Virus record (IMG/VR): IMGVR_UViG_3300010885_025191
Coordinates: 1-56,403 of that record
Direction: 5' to 3' (one strand)
Length of the DNA: 56,403 bases
DNA from: a virus
Shown piece after piece: positions 25,102 through 32,887 of this stretch (the stretch's first letter is position 1; the number at the start of each line of letters is the position of its first letter). The notes beneath the pieces are model-generated. The model made no database searches. It saw nothing but the letters and a program-made list of their open reading frames with translations, and was not told the DNA's origin. The translations under genes and the position numbers were made by a program.

Positions 25102-25247
25102 TGGCTGAGAAAAAAGACAAAAAGTGGATTCAGAAAGCTATTAATCCTGCACATAAAGGATACTGTACGCCTATGACTAAAGCTACTTGTACTCCTAAGA
25201 GAAAGGCACTTGCTATGACTCTTAAGAAAATGGCTAAGAAACGATAA
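25101..25247 (+). CDS. Small basic WIQKAI-type protein
   Basis: This 48-residue protein contains KKWIQKAINPAHKGYCTPM and ends ALAMTLKKMAKKR. The WIQKAI...LAMTLKKM frame is one I recall from numerous phage genomes, often among virion genes. It is highly basic with two Cys. Its start overlaps the previous stop. A DNA-binding or structural role is likely but undefined. Confidence 0.6.
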   Translation: MAEKKDKKWIQKAINPAHKGYCTPMTKATCTPKRKALAMTLKKMAKKR

Positions 25248-25267
25248 TTTTTTAATTCTTATATAAA

Positions 25268-25465
25268 ATGAAAAAGTATATGACAGGTGGTGTGGCTAAC
25301 CCTAACACAAAAGCCACTGTTCAAAAGGTAGCAGGTTCTAAAGGTGTTGGCACTACTAAAAGTGTTAAGATCAATGATGCTCAAAAAAAGCCAGGTGGCC
25401 GTGTAGGTGGTGGTAACAAAGCTGCTACTGTAGAGCCTAAGAGCAAAAAGAAAAATGTTAAGTAA
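25268..25465 (+). CDS. Small Gly/Lys-rich protein
   Basis: This 65-residue disordered, basic protein (MKKYMTGGVANPNTKATVQK, GRVGGGNKAATVEPKSKKK) has repeated short Gly-Lys-Val segments. Similar peptides (MKxMxTGG...) occur among head genes of related phages by my recollection. The stop overlaps the next start as TAATG. No specific function is assigned. Confidence 0.55.
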   Translation: MKKYMTGGVANPNTKATVQKVAGSKGVGTTKSVKINDAQKKPGGRVGGGNKAATVEPKSKKKNVK

Positions 25466-25695
25466 TGAAAAGCAAAATGCCTAAGCTGGACATGGGTGGT
25501 CTCTATATGGGGGCCGCTATGTCTCGTGATGTAGAAAATCAACCAGTATCTGGTTATGGTACTTCTGATGCCGATAAGTGTCCCCCTAACTGTGGTCCTG
25601 GCTCTGGTGCTAAACACGCCAAGAATGTTCGTAAAACACAGCAGAAACGTACTCAGACGGCAAGAAAAAATGTTGGGAAATGCGGTAGAAAGTAA
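25465..25695 (+). CDS. Small basic Cys-containing protein
   Basis: This 76-residue protein has a neutral N-terminal part (MPKLDMGGLYMGAAMS), a Cys/Pro/Gly stretch (KCPPNCGPGSGAKHAKN), and a strongly basic tail (RKTQQKRTQTARKNVGKCGRK). The tail recalls the DNA-binding ends of capsid-internal proteins. It is the last of the seven small genes and is followed closely by the connector-like gene. Confidence 0.55.
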   Translation: MKSKMPKLDMGGLYMGAAMSRDVENQPVSGYGTSDADKCPPNCGPGSGAKHAKNVRKTQQKRTQTARKNVGKCGRK

Positions 25696-25700
25696 AATAC

Positions 25701-26405
25701 ATGTTAAACAGCACCCTTAGAATAAAGATTCAGCAGAGGCTTAATAAGCTAGCTAGTCAGGACTATGATAACATAGAATGCTGGCAGATAGTTGAAGCCT
25801 TTAATAAGGCCCAGATTGAATGGAGCCGTAGGCAGATCATGGGTCGTAATGTTGCTGAGGCAGGTGCTGAACAAACTGTAAGAAAAGTAGATGATTTACA
25901 GAACCTTCTTACAGTTATAAATCTAACTTCTATCCAAGCAGATGGGTTTTATCTAACCGCTCCTCTTCCTGATAACTACTTAGAGTATCACAAAATAGAT
26001 ATTACTGCTACTAAAGATTGCTGTACTGATCCTAAGGATATGATTGTATATCTAGTAGAAGAACAGAATAGCAGTATACTTCAAAGGGATGAGCTCCGTA
26101 AACCAAATTTTGAGTGGGCAGAAACCTTCTGCACTGTAATAGATAATTCAATAAGAGTTTACACTAACAATGATTTTGAAATCAGTGGAGTTAAACTTTT
26201 GTACTACAGACAGCCGGTTAAAATTCAAATCATAAACTGTGGTAATCCTTATACAGGAGGTATATCTGGCGTAGATATTCCATGTGAGTTTAGGGATGAT
26301 ATTGCTGAGATACTTGTAGATGCCGCTGCATCTATTATAGCTGGTGATATTGAATCTTTCAACCAGTATACAAGAACCTCTCAACAATCAGAAACCAATA
26401 CATAA
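25701..26405 (+). CDS. Connector-like virion protein
   Basis: This 234-residue protein has a helical N-terminus (IQQRLNKLASQDYDN, ECWQIVEAFNKAQIEW) followed by beta-rich sequence containing LPDNYLEYHKI and YYRQPVKI, and a final helix (RDDIAEILVDAAASIIAGD). This layout is seen in adaptor or head-completion proteins that sit under the portal, and I recall close relatives in Bacteroidota phage structural modules. No enzymatic motif is evident. Assignment as a head-tail adaptor is an inference; structure prediction would decide. Confidence 0.6.
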   Translation: MLNSTLRIKIQQRLNKLASQDYDNIECWQIVEAFNKAQIEWSRRQIMGRNVAEAGAEQTVRKVDDLQNLLTVINLTSIQADGFYLTAPLPDNYLEYHKIDITATKDCCTDPKDMIVYLVEEQNSSILQRDELRKPNFEWAETFCTVIDNSIRVYTNNDFEISGVKLLYYRQPVKIQIINCGNPYTGGISGVDIPCEFRDDIAEILVDAAASIIAGDIESFNQYTRTSQQSETNT

Positions 26406-26407
26406 TT

Positions 26408-26842
26408 ATGAATAACATGTTAAAAAGATCACTGAAGCCAACGGCATCATCAGAATCTAAATCAGGTAAGTCTGATATGGGTATGCTTGTCTCAGAATTT
26501 CTAGAGTCAGTAACTTCTGTACACAAGGCTCATCTTAAAATTACTGGCCCTGGCTCATATGCTGCTCATACAGCAATGGGTGCTTTCTATGATGAGATTG
26601 GTGATCTAGCTGATAGTATTGCTGAATCATACCAAGGAGTAACGGAGACACTGCTGAATATTCCAGCAACTCAACAGGCTTCTTTTACTAGTGCTGGTGA
26701 CTGTGTAAACTTCTTGAACAGTCTATACCAAAAGGTAAATGCTGCTCAAAGTGTTTGTCCATACTCAGAGATTATCAACGATCTAGATAATGTAAAGTCA
26801 TTGATTAACAGTACTAAGTATAAGCTTATATTCCTAAAATAA
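26408..26842 (+). CDS. Dps/DUF5856-like helical protein
   Basis: In this 144-residue protein, SEFLESVTSVHKAHLKI, SYAAHTAMGAFYDEIGDLAD and AESYQGVTE are in the order of the DUF5856-like phage family, which looks like a four-helix bundle related to Dps/ferritin. The Dps-type residues His and Glu/Asp are partly present (HKAH, DEIGD). It could protect DNA or act as a small virion protein. Family recognition is from memory. The start is two bases after the previous stop. Confidence 0.55.
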   Translation: MNNMLKRSLKPTASSESKSGKSDMGMLVSEFLESVTSVHKAHLKITGPGSYAAHTAMGAFYDEIGDLADSIAESYQGVTETLLNIPATQQASFTSAGDCVNFLNSLYQKVNAAQSVCPYSEIINDLDNVKSLINSTKYKLIFLK

Positions 26843-26879
26843 TTTGGAAGTGATCCATTCATTTCTTATATTAAGTATA

Positions 26880-26887
26880 TATTTTTG
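26880..26887 (+). promoter_or_regulatory. TAnnTTTG promoter-like box before abundant virion gene
   Basis: TATTTTTG fits the -7 box and lies 27 bases before the ATG at 26915 in a 72-base gap. The closest TTG (26844) is too far upstream, so the -33 element is not clear. Confidence 0.4.
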
Positions 26888-26891
26888 TTTG

Positions 26892-26909
26892 TAACCTTTA
26901 ATTTTTAAA
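26892..26909 (+). promoter_or_regulatory. Leader element shared with the capsid gene, copy 2
   Basis: TAACCTTTAATTTTTAAA matches 20511-20528 at 17 of 18 bases and ends five bases before the ATG. Confidence 0.45.
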
Positions 26910-26914
26910 AAACA

Positions 26915-28261
26915 ATGGCTTATTTTAACCATGCCTTTAACAAGGTATTCCTAGGCACAGGCGGTTTTGTGACTACGGCAATTGCTACTCAGAACTTGAC
27001 AGCAGGTCAGGTTGGATTTATAAATCCATACCCAGATCCTCTTGTTGCACCGGGTAGCAATAACTTTACATTGACTACTGCTCAACTTACTGCATCAAGA
27101 TGTCCGTTGGTACTTGTATCGGGATCAATTTATCAAAATGATAAAATTGGTCCATTCCACGGTGGATATCGTGAGACTACTAAGTCTAAGATCATCAATC
27201 CTAAGTACATCAGTAGGTTTTATTCAGTAATACCTTGTGATCTTCAGCAGGCTACTATCTCTGTAGGTGTTACTGATGATCCAGACACTGATCCAGTAGA
27301 AACTCCTACTTGCGCAAAAGATTTCATCTGCGGAAATAACTACTATCTCCGTGTTGATTTGAAGGGTTCACCTGCTCTCCGTTTCTTGAGCCGTAACTCT
27401 TACTTTACTGCAATGGCATACACTGGTTGCTGCCCTACTCTTGCTGAAGGTGAAACTGCTCCAGCAGTAGATCCAACTACAGTATACATTGCTTGGGCTA
27501 ACCAATTGATGCAGAGTCCTCTTATTGCTCCATTTATCCAAATTGCAGTTTTTGATACTGCTGGTGATGTAGTAGATACTGTAGCATATAATCAAGAAAC
27601 ATATAATGCAGCTATTGCTGCAGGTACTCCAGCTTGGAGCGGTTATACTCCAGGCGCTGGTCCATTTGAAGGTGAGACTGCTGGTATGATGATTACCGGT
27701 GCTTACATTGACACTCAGTTTGGTAACTGTACTTTCTATCCAAATGATGCCCTTCAGGCTTACTTGGAGCCAGTTAAAATCTACGCTTCTGAAGTAGATT
27801 ACAATGGTGATCCTTGTGCCTTCACAGGTCTTTGTGTTTTGAACAGCTGTCTTCCAATTCAAGGTTCGGGTTATGGTGAAGCTGTAGTTCGTGAATTGAT
27901 TCTCTCTGAGGCATATAATCAATCTCCTTTCTACACTGGACGTGACCTTCGTATCCGCGAGATTACTCAAGGTTATGATGTAACTAATGCAATTACCCGT
28001 ATTGCTCCTGGTGATAAGTACTACCGTTACTTCATTCAACACAGTGTTCCACGTTTCAACAACCCTTCTGGCACATTTGATAATGACCAGTACTTGTTGG
28101 AAATCGTAACATCTGTTGCAATTCCTGGAGCTACTATCACAGCTATTGAGAGCTGGATTGACAATGCTCAAGGTGCTGGTACTCCAGGCTGTGTTTCTTT
28201 GCAGACACTTCCTTGTCCAACAGCTTGTACTGTTCCTATTCCTCCAGTAGTAGCGCCTTAA
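26915..28261 (+). CDS. Probable abundant virion protein (second to capsid)
   Basis: This 448-residue, beta-rich protein opens AYFNHAFNKVFLGTGGFVTT and includes Cys-rich stretches (CAKDFICGNNYYLRVDLKG, TGCCP, QTLPCPTACTVP). It shares three high-expression marks with the capsid gene: a near-identical 18-base leader, frequent CGT/CGC and TTG codons, and a strong terminator right after. That suggests a protein made in many copies, such as a capsid auxiliary protein or a tail tube subunit. I recall similar proteins in related phages but no proven role. No signal or membrane segment is visible. Confidence 0.65.
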   Translation: MAYFNHAFNKVFLGTGGFVTTAIATQNLTAGQVGFINPYPDPLVAPGSNNFTLTTAQLTASRCPLVLVSGSIYQNDKIGPFHGGYRETTKSKIINPKYISRFYSVIPCDLQQATISVGVTDDPDTDPVETPTCAKDFICGNNYYLRVDLKGSPALRFLSRNSYFTAMAYTGCCPTLAEGETAPAVDPTTVYIAWANQLMQSPLIAPFIQIAVFDTAGDVVDTVAYNQETYNAAIAAGTPAWSGYTPGAGPFEGETAGMMITGAYIDTQFGNCTFYPNDALQAYLEPVKIYASEVDYNGDPCAFTGLCVLNSCLPIQGSGYGEAVVRELILSEAYNQSPFYTGRDLRIREITQGYDVTNAITRIAPGDKYYRYFIQHSVPRFNNPSGTFDNDQYLLEIVTSVAIPGATITAIESWIDNAQGAGTPGCVSLQTLPCPTACTVPIPPVVAP

Positions 28262-28277
28262 TCTTTAAAATAATAAT

Positions 28278-28325
28278 TAAAAATGGGAGAGGGAGCCTAA
28301 AACTCTCCTCTCCCATTTTATTTTT
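28278..28325 (+). terminator. Intrinsic terminator after the 448-residue gene
   Basis: TAAAAATGGGAGAGGGAG pairs, with one or two bulges, with CTCCTCTCCCATTTTA, and is followed by TTTTT. The U-tract partly overlaps a TATTTTTG box eight bases from the next start. Confidence 0.82.
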
Positions 28326-28333
28326 GTAATACA

Positions 28334-28894
28334 ATGGAAAAACATCAATTAGCCCTAGATATACCAGATACCCTGACAGCATGTATTTTCAGGGTTGTTG
28401 ATGCTAGTATTTATAGTAGCATAGCTCCAGTTGATTGTCCTAAGTTGTGGATTACACCTCCTGGCTTTACAACTACGTATGAGTACACGGAGTTAAATGA
28501 AGGATTTTTGGTAAACCTTAGTACCTGTGATATTGAGCTTCAGACAACAAATTGTGGAAATACCTACAATGCTTTTTCAGATGGAGTCTATATTGTAAAA
28601 TATGGTATCAAACCATACCAAACAGTATTTGTAGAATATAACCATCTTAGGGTTACTAATGCTCTTAATAAAATTAATGATCTTCTCTGCTGCATAGATG
28701 TTCAGGGATGTGAACCAACTGGCCCACTTAAGGAAAAACTTAAGGAAATTCAGTTACTTACAACTATGCTTAAGGCAGCAAAGGCTAAAGTAGAATATTG
28801 CCATAGCCCAAGACTGGGTATGGATATCTACAACTATGTACTTAGAAGATTAGATAAACTTGCTTGTGGCTGTGGATGTGGATCATGTAATTAA
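28334..28894 (+). CDS. Cys-containing virion-type protein
   Basis: This 186-residue protein has a beta-rich N-terminal 105 residues (LWITPPGFTTTYEY, GVYIVKYGIKPY) and helical remainder (LKEKLKEIQLLTTMLKAAKA). It ends in a Cys/Gly cluster (CGCGCGSCN). It carries 14 Cys, many near the C-terminus, which resembles a metal-binding or disulfide tail. It precedes a small protein with a similar Cys motif and the large surface proteins. A role in connecting appendages to the virion is possible. Confidence 0.55.
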   Translation: MEKHQLALDIPDTLTACIFRVVDASIYSSIAPVDCPKLWITPPGFTTTYEYTELNEGFLVNLSTCDIELQTTNCGNTYNAFSDGVYIVKYGIKPYQTVFVEYNHLRVTNALNKINDLLCCIDVQGCEPTGPLKEKLKEIQLLTTMLKAAKAKVEYCHSPRLGMDIYNYVLRRLDKLACGCGCGSCN

Positions 28895-28911
28895 TTTAAA
28901 ACCAACATATT

Positions 28912-29079
28912 ATGTCTAAATGTCCAAATTGCGGAAAAACAATGTCTTGTGGTTGTCAAAGAAGACAGCTAGCTAACGGTAAAATGGGTTGCAGTACTTG
29001 TGTACACAATACACAATCTTCATCAAATAAGACTGATGAAACTCCAACTATAAACAGTGCAGAACTAAAAGATAAATAG
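28912..29079 (+). CDS. Small CxxC zinc-ribbon-like protein
   Basis: This 55-residue protein begins MSKCPNCGKTMSCGCQRRQ, then MGCSTCVHN, giving seven Cys in pairs as in a zinc ribbon, followed by a polar tail. The opening CxxCGxxxSCGC is repeated at the N-terminus of the 2362-residue fibre (CSKCGSVNTSCGC), so this may be a free copy of that module. The start follows an ACCAACAT leader 17 bases after the previous stop. Confidence 0.55.
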   Translation: MSKCPNCGKTMSCGCQRRQLANGKMGCSTCVHNTQSSSNKTDETPTINSAELKDK

Positions 29080-29086
29080 TACACTT

Positions 29087-31969
29087 ATGCCTATTGTTAA
29101 AACATATGCCTTAACCACAGGAACAAGTCCCACAGGATTATATATTTCTAACGACTTAGGATTAACATGGACAATTGCGGCGGCAGGTGGTCTTAGTGCT
29201 AGTGGTTTAACATCCGTTGCTGCATCCCCGTATAATTCAGAAATAGTTCTCATAGGAGGTAGTTCAGGTATCAGTAAATCAACTGATGGAGGAGCAACAT
29301 TTACTAATGTTTATACTGGAAATAGTTGGAGACTTTTTTATAAAGATCAAGATAGCATTATATCTATTCCCTATGGTGGAGGAGGGTCAATTGCTATTTC
29401 TAACAACAATGGCAGTACTTTTACACCTACTTTAACTAATATAATAACTGAACTGTGCCTTGGTGCTGACCCAGCTCTTACTACAAATGTAACAGCAGTC
29501 TATTTTACCAATAATAGTTCTGGGTTTATCTCCGTATTTTTTACTGATTTAGCTACAGGATTTAGAAGAAATAGAATATGGAGAACTACAGATGGAGGAT
29601 ATACCTGGATAAACGGAATTGACTTATTTACAACTTCTCCTGTTACAGATATACATGCTGATTTAGACGCAGATAAAGTTATACTAGTTACAGAGACTGA
29701 TGGTATATGGGAAGTTGATTATGCTCTTTTAGGTATTATTACACAAAATTATACTAATGCTGAAATTCCCGCCGGCGTTGGTGCCACCCTTCATCAAGTT
29801 GGTGTAGATCCTTCAAAAGTTTATTTCATATCGTCACAAGGATATATATATTATTCCTCAAATAGCGGCAGTGTTTTCACAGTAAGAAATACTATACCAT
29901 TATCTGGAGGATCTTATCCAGGCATCTTTGCTTATAGCGAAGATACTATTGTAGCCTTCACCGGCACATCAGCAGAAATTTATAGATCAACTGATGGTGG
30001 TGTTACTTTAACATCTGTGTATACTGCTGATGGAAGAACTATTGGATTCGATTCTTCAGTAGCTTATGAATGTGGCACATGTCCTCCAGGATTTGAGGAG
30101 GTTTCTAGCGGTAGCCCAGCTAATCCTACTATAAGTTGTGAAAGGACTACACTAGGAGGACCACTTTGTGATCCACCTTCATTCTATGATACAGTAACAA
30201 ATCAGTGCGCTATACCAAGTTCTGCAATACCCTTCAATATTGTATTAAATGTAGATACATCAGGAAGTATATCTAATGCTCAAAATGATGAAAGAGATAA
30301 ACTAATCCTGTTCTTGAAACTGTTTATAGATGAAATGGCTGAGCGTCTTATAACAGGAAACACAAAGATTGCAGTTGTTTTATGGAATTCTACATCTTGT
30401 CTCCAGCAAGATTTTACAGGTGATGTTGATCTATTAAAAGAGGCAATGGATGGTATAATTTCTCCTACAACAGAAGATCAACCATATGTTAATCCAGCTT
30501 GTACGGCAGCAGGATATAAAGCATCTGGTGGAACTCAACATGCTGTAGGTTTTGCGGCATCTGTTAGAGCTCTTCATGCCCAAGCAAATTTGAGACCTAG
30601 TGGGCAAAATGTAATTATTACATGTACTGATGGTAATGGTATTGGAAATGCAAATCTTACTGACTTAGGTTATAATACAGTAGTTTCTGGTCTAGATGAC
30701 TACTGCGGTATGATTGCACTTACTGATGAGGTAAAAGCTAATCTAGCTGGAAAACCTTCTAAAGTGATGCTTCTTGTAGTAGGAGAACCTGGTGAAAGAC
30801 AAAGTGTGGAAAATGCATTTATTAATAGAAACTGCCCAGGAACATCTAGATATTATCCTAGTTTAAATGATGATGGACTACCTTATTATTATGATGCTGG
30901 AAACTTTAATACAGTAGCTGATTTTGCAAAACAACTTATTATAGGTTTAGAGGCACAGTTTACCCCAGCAGCTACTTGTCCTGAAGGCTGTATAGATGTT
31001 CCAGGTAGGGATAATTTGGGTTATTGCGAATGTACTGAGGAACTTCCTCTTACCCCCTGTAATTTTCTTTTAACAGATTGCCTGGAGCCTACAATTACAA
31101 TTATAACTGATACCGATCTATCTACTTATGATGGTCAAGTTATAACCATTCAAGGTCAGAGCAACTGCTTTAGTGTATCTCAAGCAGACTCTATTGATCC
31201 AAATGCTCAAACAGTTATTGTAGCTGAGTCTTTTGGAACATGCCCTGAGTGTGCCCTATCATTTGCTCTTATTAACTGTAGGGATAGAAATATAGTTTAC
31301 TACACAGTTCAAGAAGAGTTTTTACCATTTATTGATCCAAGTAGAATTGTTACACTAGAAGAGTTTCCCGGGGAATGCTGGACAGTAATTAGAAATACAG
31401 AAGCTTCATATACTCCTCAGGTATTTACACTAAACCCTAGGTCATATGCTACATGTCCTGAGTGTGTAGGTAATTATTTTTATCTAACAAGTTGTACAGA
31501 AGAGCAGTCTTTTATACTTACAGATACAGATCTTACTGAATACTTAGATCAAACCGTAAGTATAGCCGGATTCCCAGGAGCTTGTTTTCTTGTTCAAAGA
31601 CAGGCTTGTAATTGTATATCAGTAAGACTTTTTTCTAAAGTCTCAGGCATTAGAACTTATAAAGTAGAAAGAGCTCCTGTTCTTATTAATGATAGAAATC
31701 AGTATATCATTGTTACTGGAAAAGGAGAAAGAATCTTAATTGCTTTTGATATTGAAGAAAACCGCTGGGAAGTTTGGAACATTGACACAGATACACTACT
31801 TTCTTATAGTGTAGTTAATGAAGAGTGTCCTTACACAAGTTTGTGGGAAAATACTTCGGCAGATGATTTTGAAATGTTATCTATTACATCTTGTGATGCC
31901 TCTGTATATACTGTAGAAGTAGATGGTCAATACTTAGATTGTGAGTGTTGTTTATTTAAAAACTGCTAA
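29087..31969 (+). CDS. BNR beta-propeller + vWA domain + Cys-rich repeat surface protein
   Basis: This is a 960-residue protein. Residues 1-330 contain BNR/sortilin-like propeller motifs: STDGGATFTN (about 65), TTDGGYTWIN (about 167), SSNSGSVFTV (about 257) and STDGGVTLTS (about 301). A Cys-rich linker (CGTCPPGFEE) follows. Residues about 380-600 form a von Willebrand A domain with complete MIDAS residues: DTSGS (Asp390, Ser392, Ser394), Thr483 and Asp515. The C-terminal third holds repeats of a Cys motif (TDTDLSTYDGQVITI ... CFSV ... CPEC). Such a protein could bind glycans and proteins at the host surface in a metal-dependent way. It is probably a tail appendage; there is no signal peptide. 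Confidence 0.75.
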   Translation: MPIVKTYALTTGTSPTGLYISNDLGLTWTIAAAGGLSASGLTSVAASPYNSEIVLIGGSSGISKSTDGGATFTNVYTGNSWRLFYKDQDSIISIPYGGGGSIAISNNNGSTFTPTLTNIITELCLGADPALTTNVTAVYFTNNSSGFISVFFTDLATGFRRNRIWRTTDGGYTWINGIDLFTTSPVTDIHADLDADKVILVTETDGIWEVDYALLGIITQNYTNAEIPAGVGATLHQVGVDPSKVYFISSQGYIYYSSNSGSVFTVRNTIPLSGGSYPGIFAYSEDTIVAFTGTSAEIYRSTDGGVTLTSVYTADGRTIGFDSSVAYECGTCPPGFEEVSSGSPANPTISCERTTLGGPLCDPPSFYDTVTNQCAIPSSAIPFNIVLNVDTSGSISNAQNDERDKLILFLKLFIDEMAERLITGNTKIAVVLWNSTSCLQQDFTGDVDLLKEAMDGIISPTTEDQPYVNPACTAAGYKASGGTQHAVGFAASVRALHAQANLRPSGQNVIITCTDGNGIGNANLTDLGYNTVVSGLDDYCGMIALTDEVKANLAGKPSKVMLLVVGEPGERQSVENAFINRNCPGTSRYYPSLNDDGLPYYYDAGNFNTVADFAKQLIIGLEAQFTPAATCPEGCIDVPGRDNLGYCECTEELPLTPCNFLLTDCLEPTITIITDTDLSTYDGQVITIQGQSNCFSVSQADSIDPNAQTVIVAESFGTCPECALSFALINCRDRNIVYYTVQEEFLPFIDPSRIVTLEEFPGECWTVIRNTEASYTPQVFTLNPRSYATCPECVGNYFYLTSCTEEQSFILTDTDLTEYLDQTVSIAGFPGACFLVQRQACNCISVRLFSKVSGIRTYKVERAPVLINDRNQYIIVTGKGERILIAFDIEENRWEVWNIDTDTLLSYSVVNEECPYTSLWENTSADDFEMLSITSCDASVYTVEVDGQYLDCECCLFKNC

Positions 31970-31974
31970 GAAAA

Positions 31975-32850
31975 ATGATAGGAAATAAATGTTTTACGTT
32001 CAGAAGCTGTGTAAATCAGGATGAATTAGTTTACATCCAGGCTACTCGCGATTCTGATGTTGATGTTTTCCTATCGAGTCAGGGAGGTCTTGGTCTAGAG
32101 GTAAATGATCCAATACACTTTCCGGATACATATTATACGTTAATCAACATCTGTGGAGTTTATATAGACTGTCCAGAATGCTATGATGTAGAAGTAATAC
32201 TATATGACGACTACATCAGAAATTTAAATCCTACAGGATTATCTGAATGTCCGACTCCTGCTGAAGCTTACGTACTTTCTAATTGTAGATATACGGGAAC
32301 TTTTGAAAATCCTGAAAGTATTTTACAGAATCCAGACACTTTATTAGTAACATCCTCTAATCTACTTGTATACGTAGGTATGGTTGTTACTCTTGAAGAG
32401 CATCCTGATAATTGTTATACAGTATATGGACCCTATACAGAACTTACAGGCTGTCCCTGTGAATTTGTTACAGTTCAAAATGCTTCAGGGGACTGCACTT
32501 GTTGTTTAGGTGAAGAACTAAAACCACCTATAGAAAGAGTAATTCCTAAACCTGTAAGAATATTTTATCACATTACTGACACAGAATGTGAGATACGAGA
32601 TAATACAACTTTTGCTAATAACTACTACAGACTATTTACAGGAATCCGTTATGGAATCCAGAACTGTTGTGGAGATGTAGACTTTGAAAAACTGTGGATA
32701 AGAAAGGAGTTATCAGATTATTCAAGGATAAATCCTCCTACAACCTGTGCTCCACCTGTGATAGAGGACTGTCCTGATCCATGTCCAGCTCCAGAACCAA
32801 TTGGATGTTTACCGGTAGATGGAATTACCGCAACAGGAACCTTCTCATAA
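31975..32850 (+). CDS. Cys-rich repeat virion protein
   Basis: In this 291-residue protein the segment YVLSNCR ... LLVYVGMVVTLEEHPDNCYTV ... CPCEFVTV repeats the Cys module found three to four times at the end of the preceding protein. Also present are CGVYIDCPECYDV and CTCCLGEE. The C-terminal 90 residues differ and end in a Cys/Pro-rich tail (CPDPCPAPEPIGC). It probably assembles with the upstream protein. There is no enzymatic motif or signal peptide. Confidence 0.6.
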   Translation: MIGNKCFTFRSCVNQDELVYIQATRDSDVDVFLSSQGGLGLEVNDPIHFPDTYYTLINICGVYIDCPECYDVEVILYDDYIRNLNPTGLSECPTPAEAYVLSNCRYTGTFENPESILQNPDTLLVTSSNLLVYVGMVVTLEEHPDNCYTVYGPYTELTGCPCEFVTVQNASGDCTCCLGEELKPPIERVIPKPVRIFYHITDTECEIRDNTTFANNYYRLFTGIRYGIQNCCGDVDFEKLWIRKELSDYSRINPPTTCAPPVIEDCPDPCPAPEPIGCLPVDGITATGTFS

Positions 32851-32887
32851 TTTTTGAAATTAGATAAAAATTAAGTAAATTAAAGAT

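Noticed and set aside
27368-28171. 267-residue open frame on the - strand
   Set aside because: It lies wholly inside the 448-residue virion gene, has low-complexity Ser/Thr/Cys-rich composition and no leader; it is a by-product of that gene's codon use.
28319-28326. TATTTTTG promoter box before the gene at 28334
   Set aside because: It overlaps the U-tract of the terminator and lies seven bases from the start, so it is better explained by the terminator.
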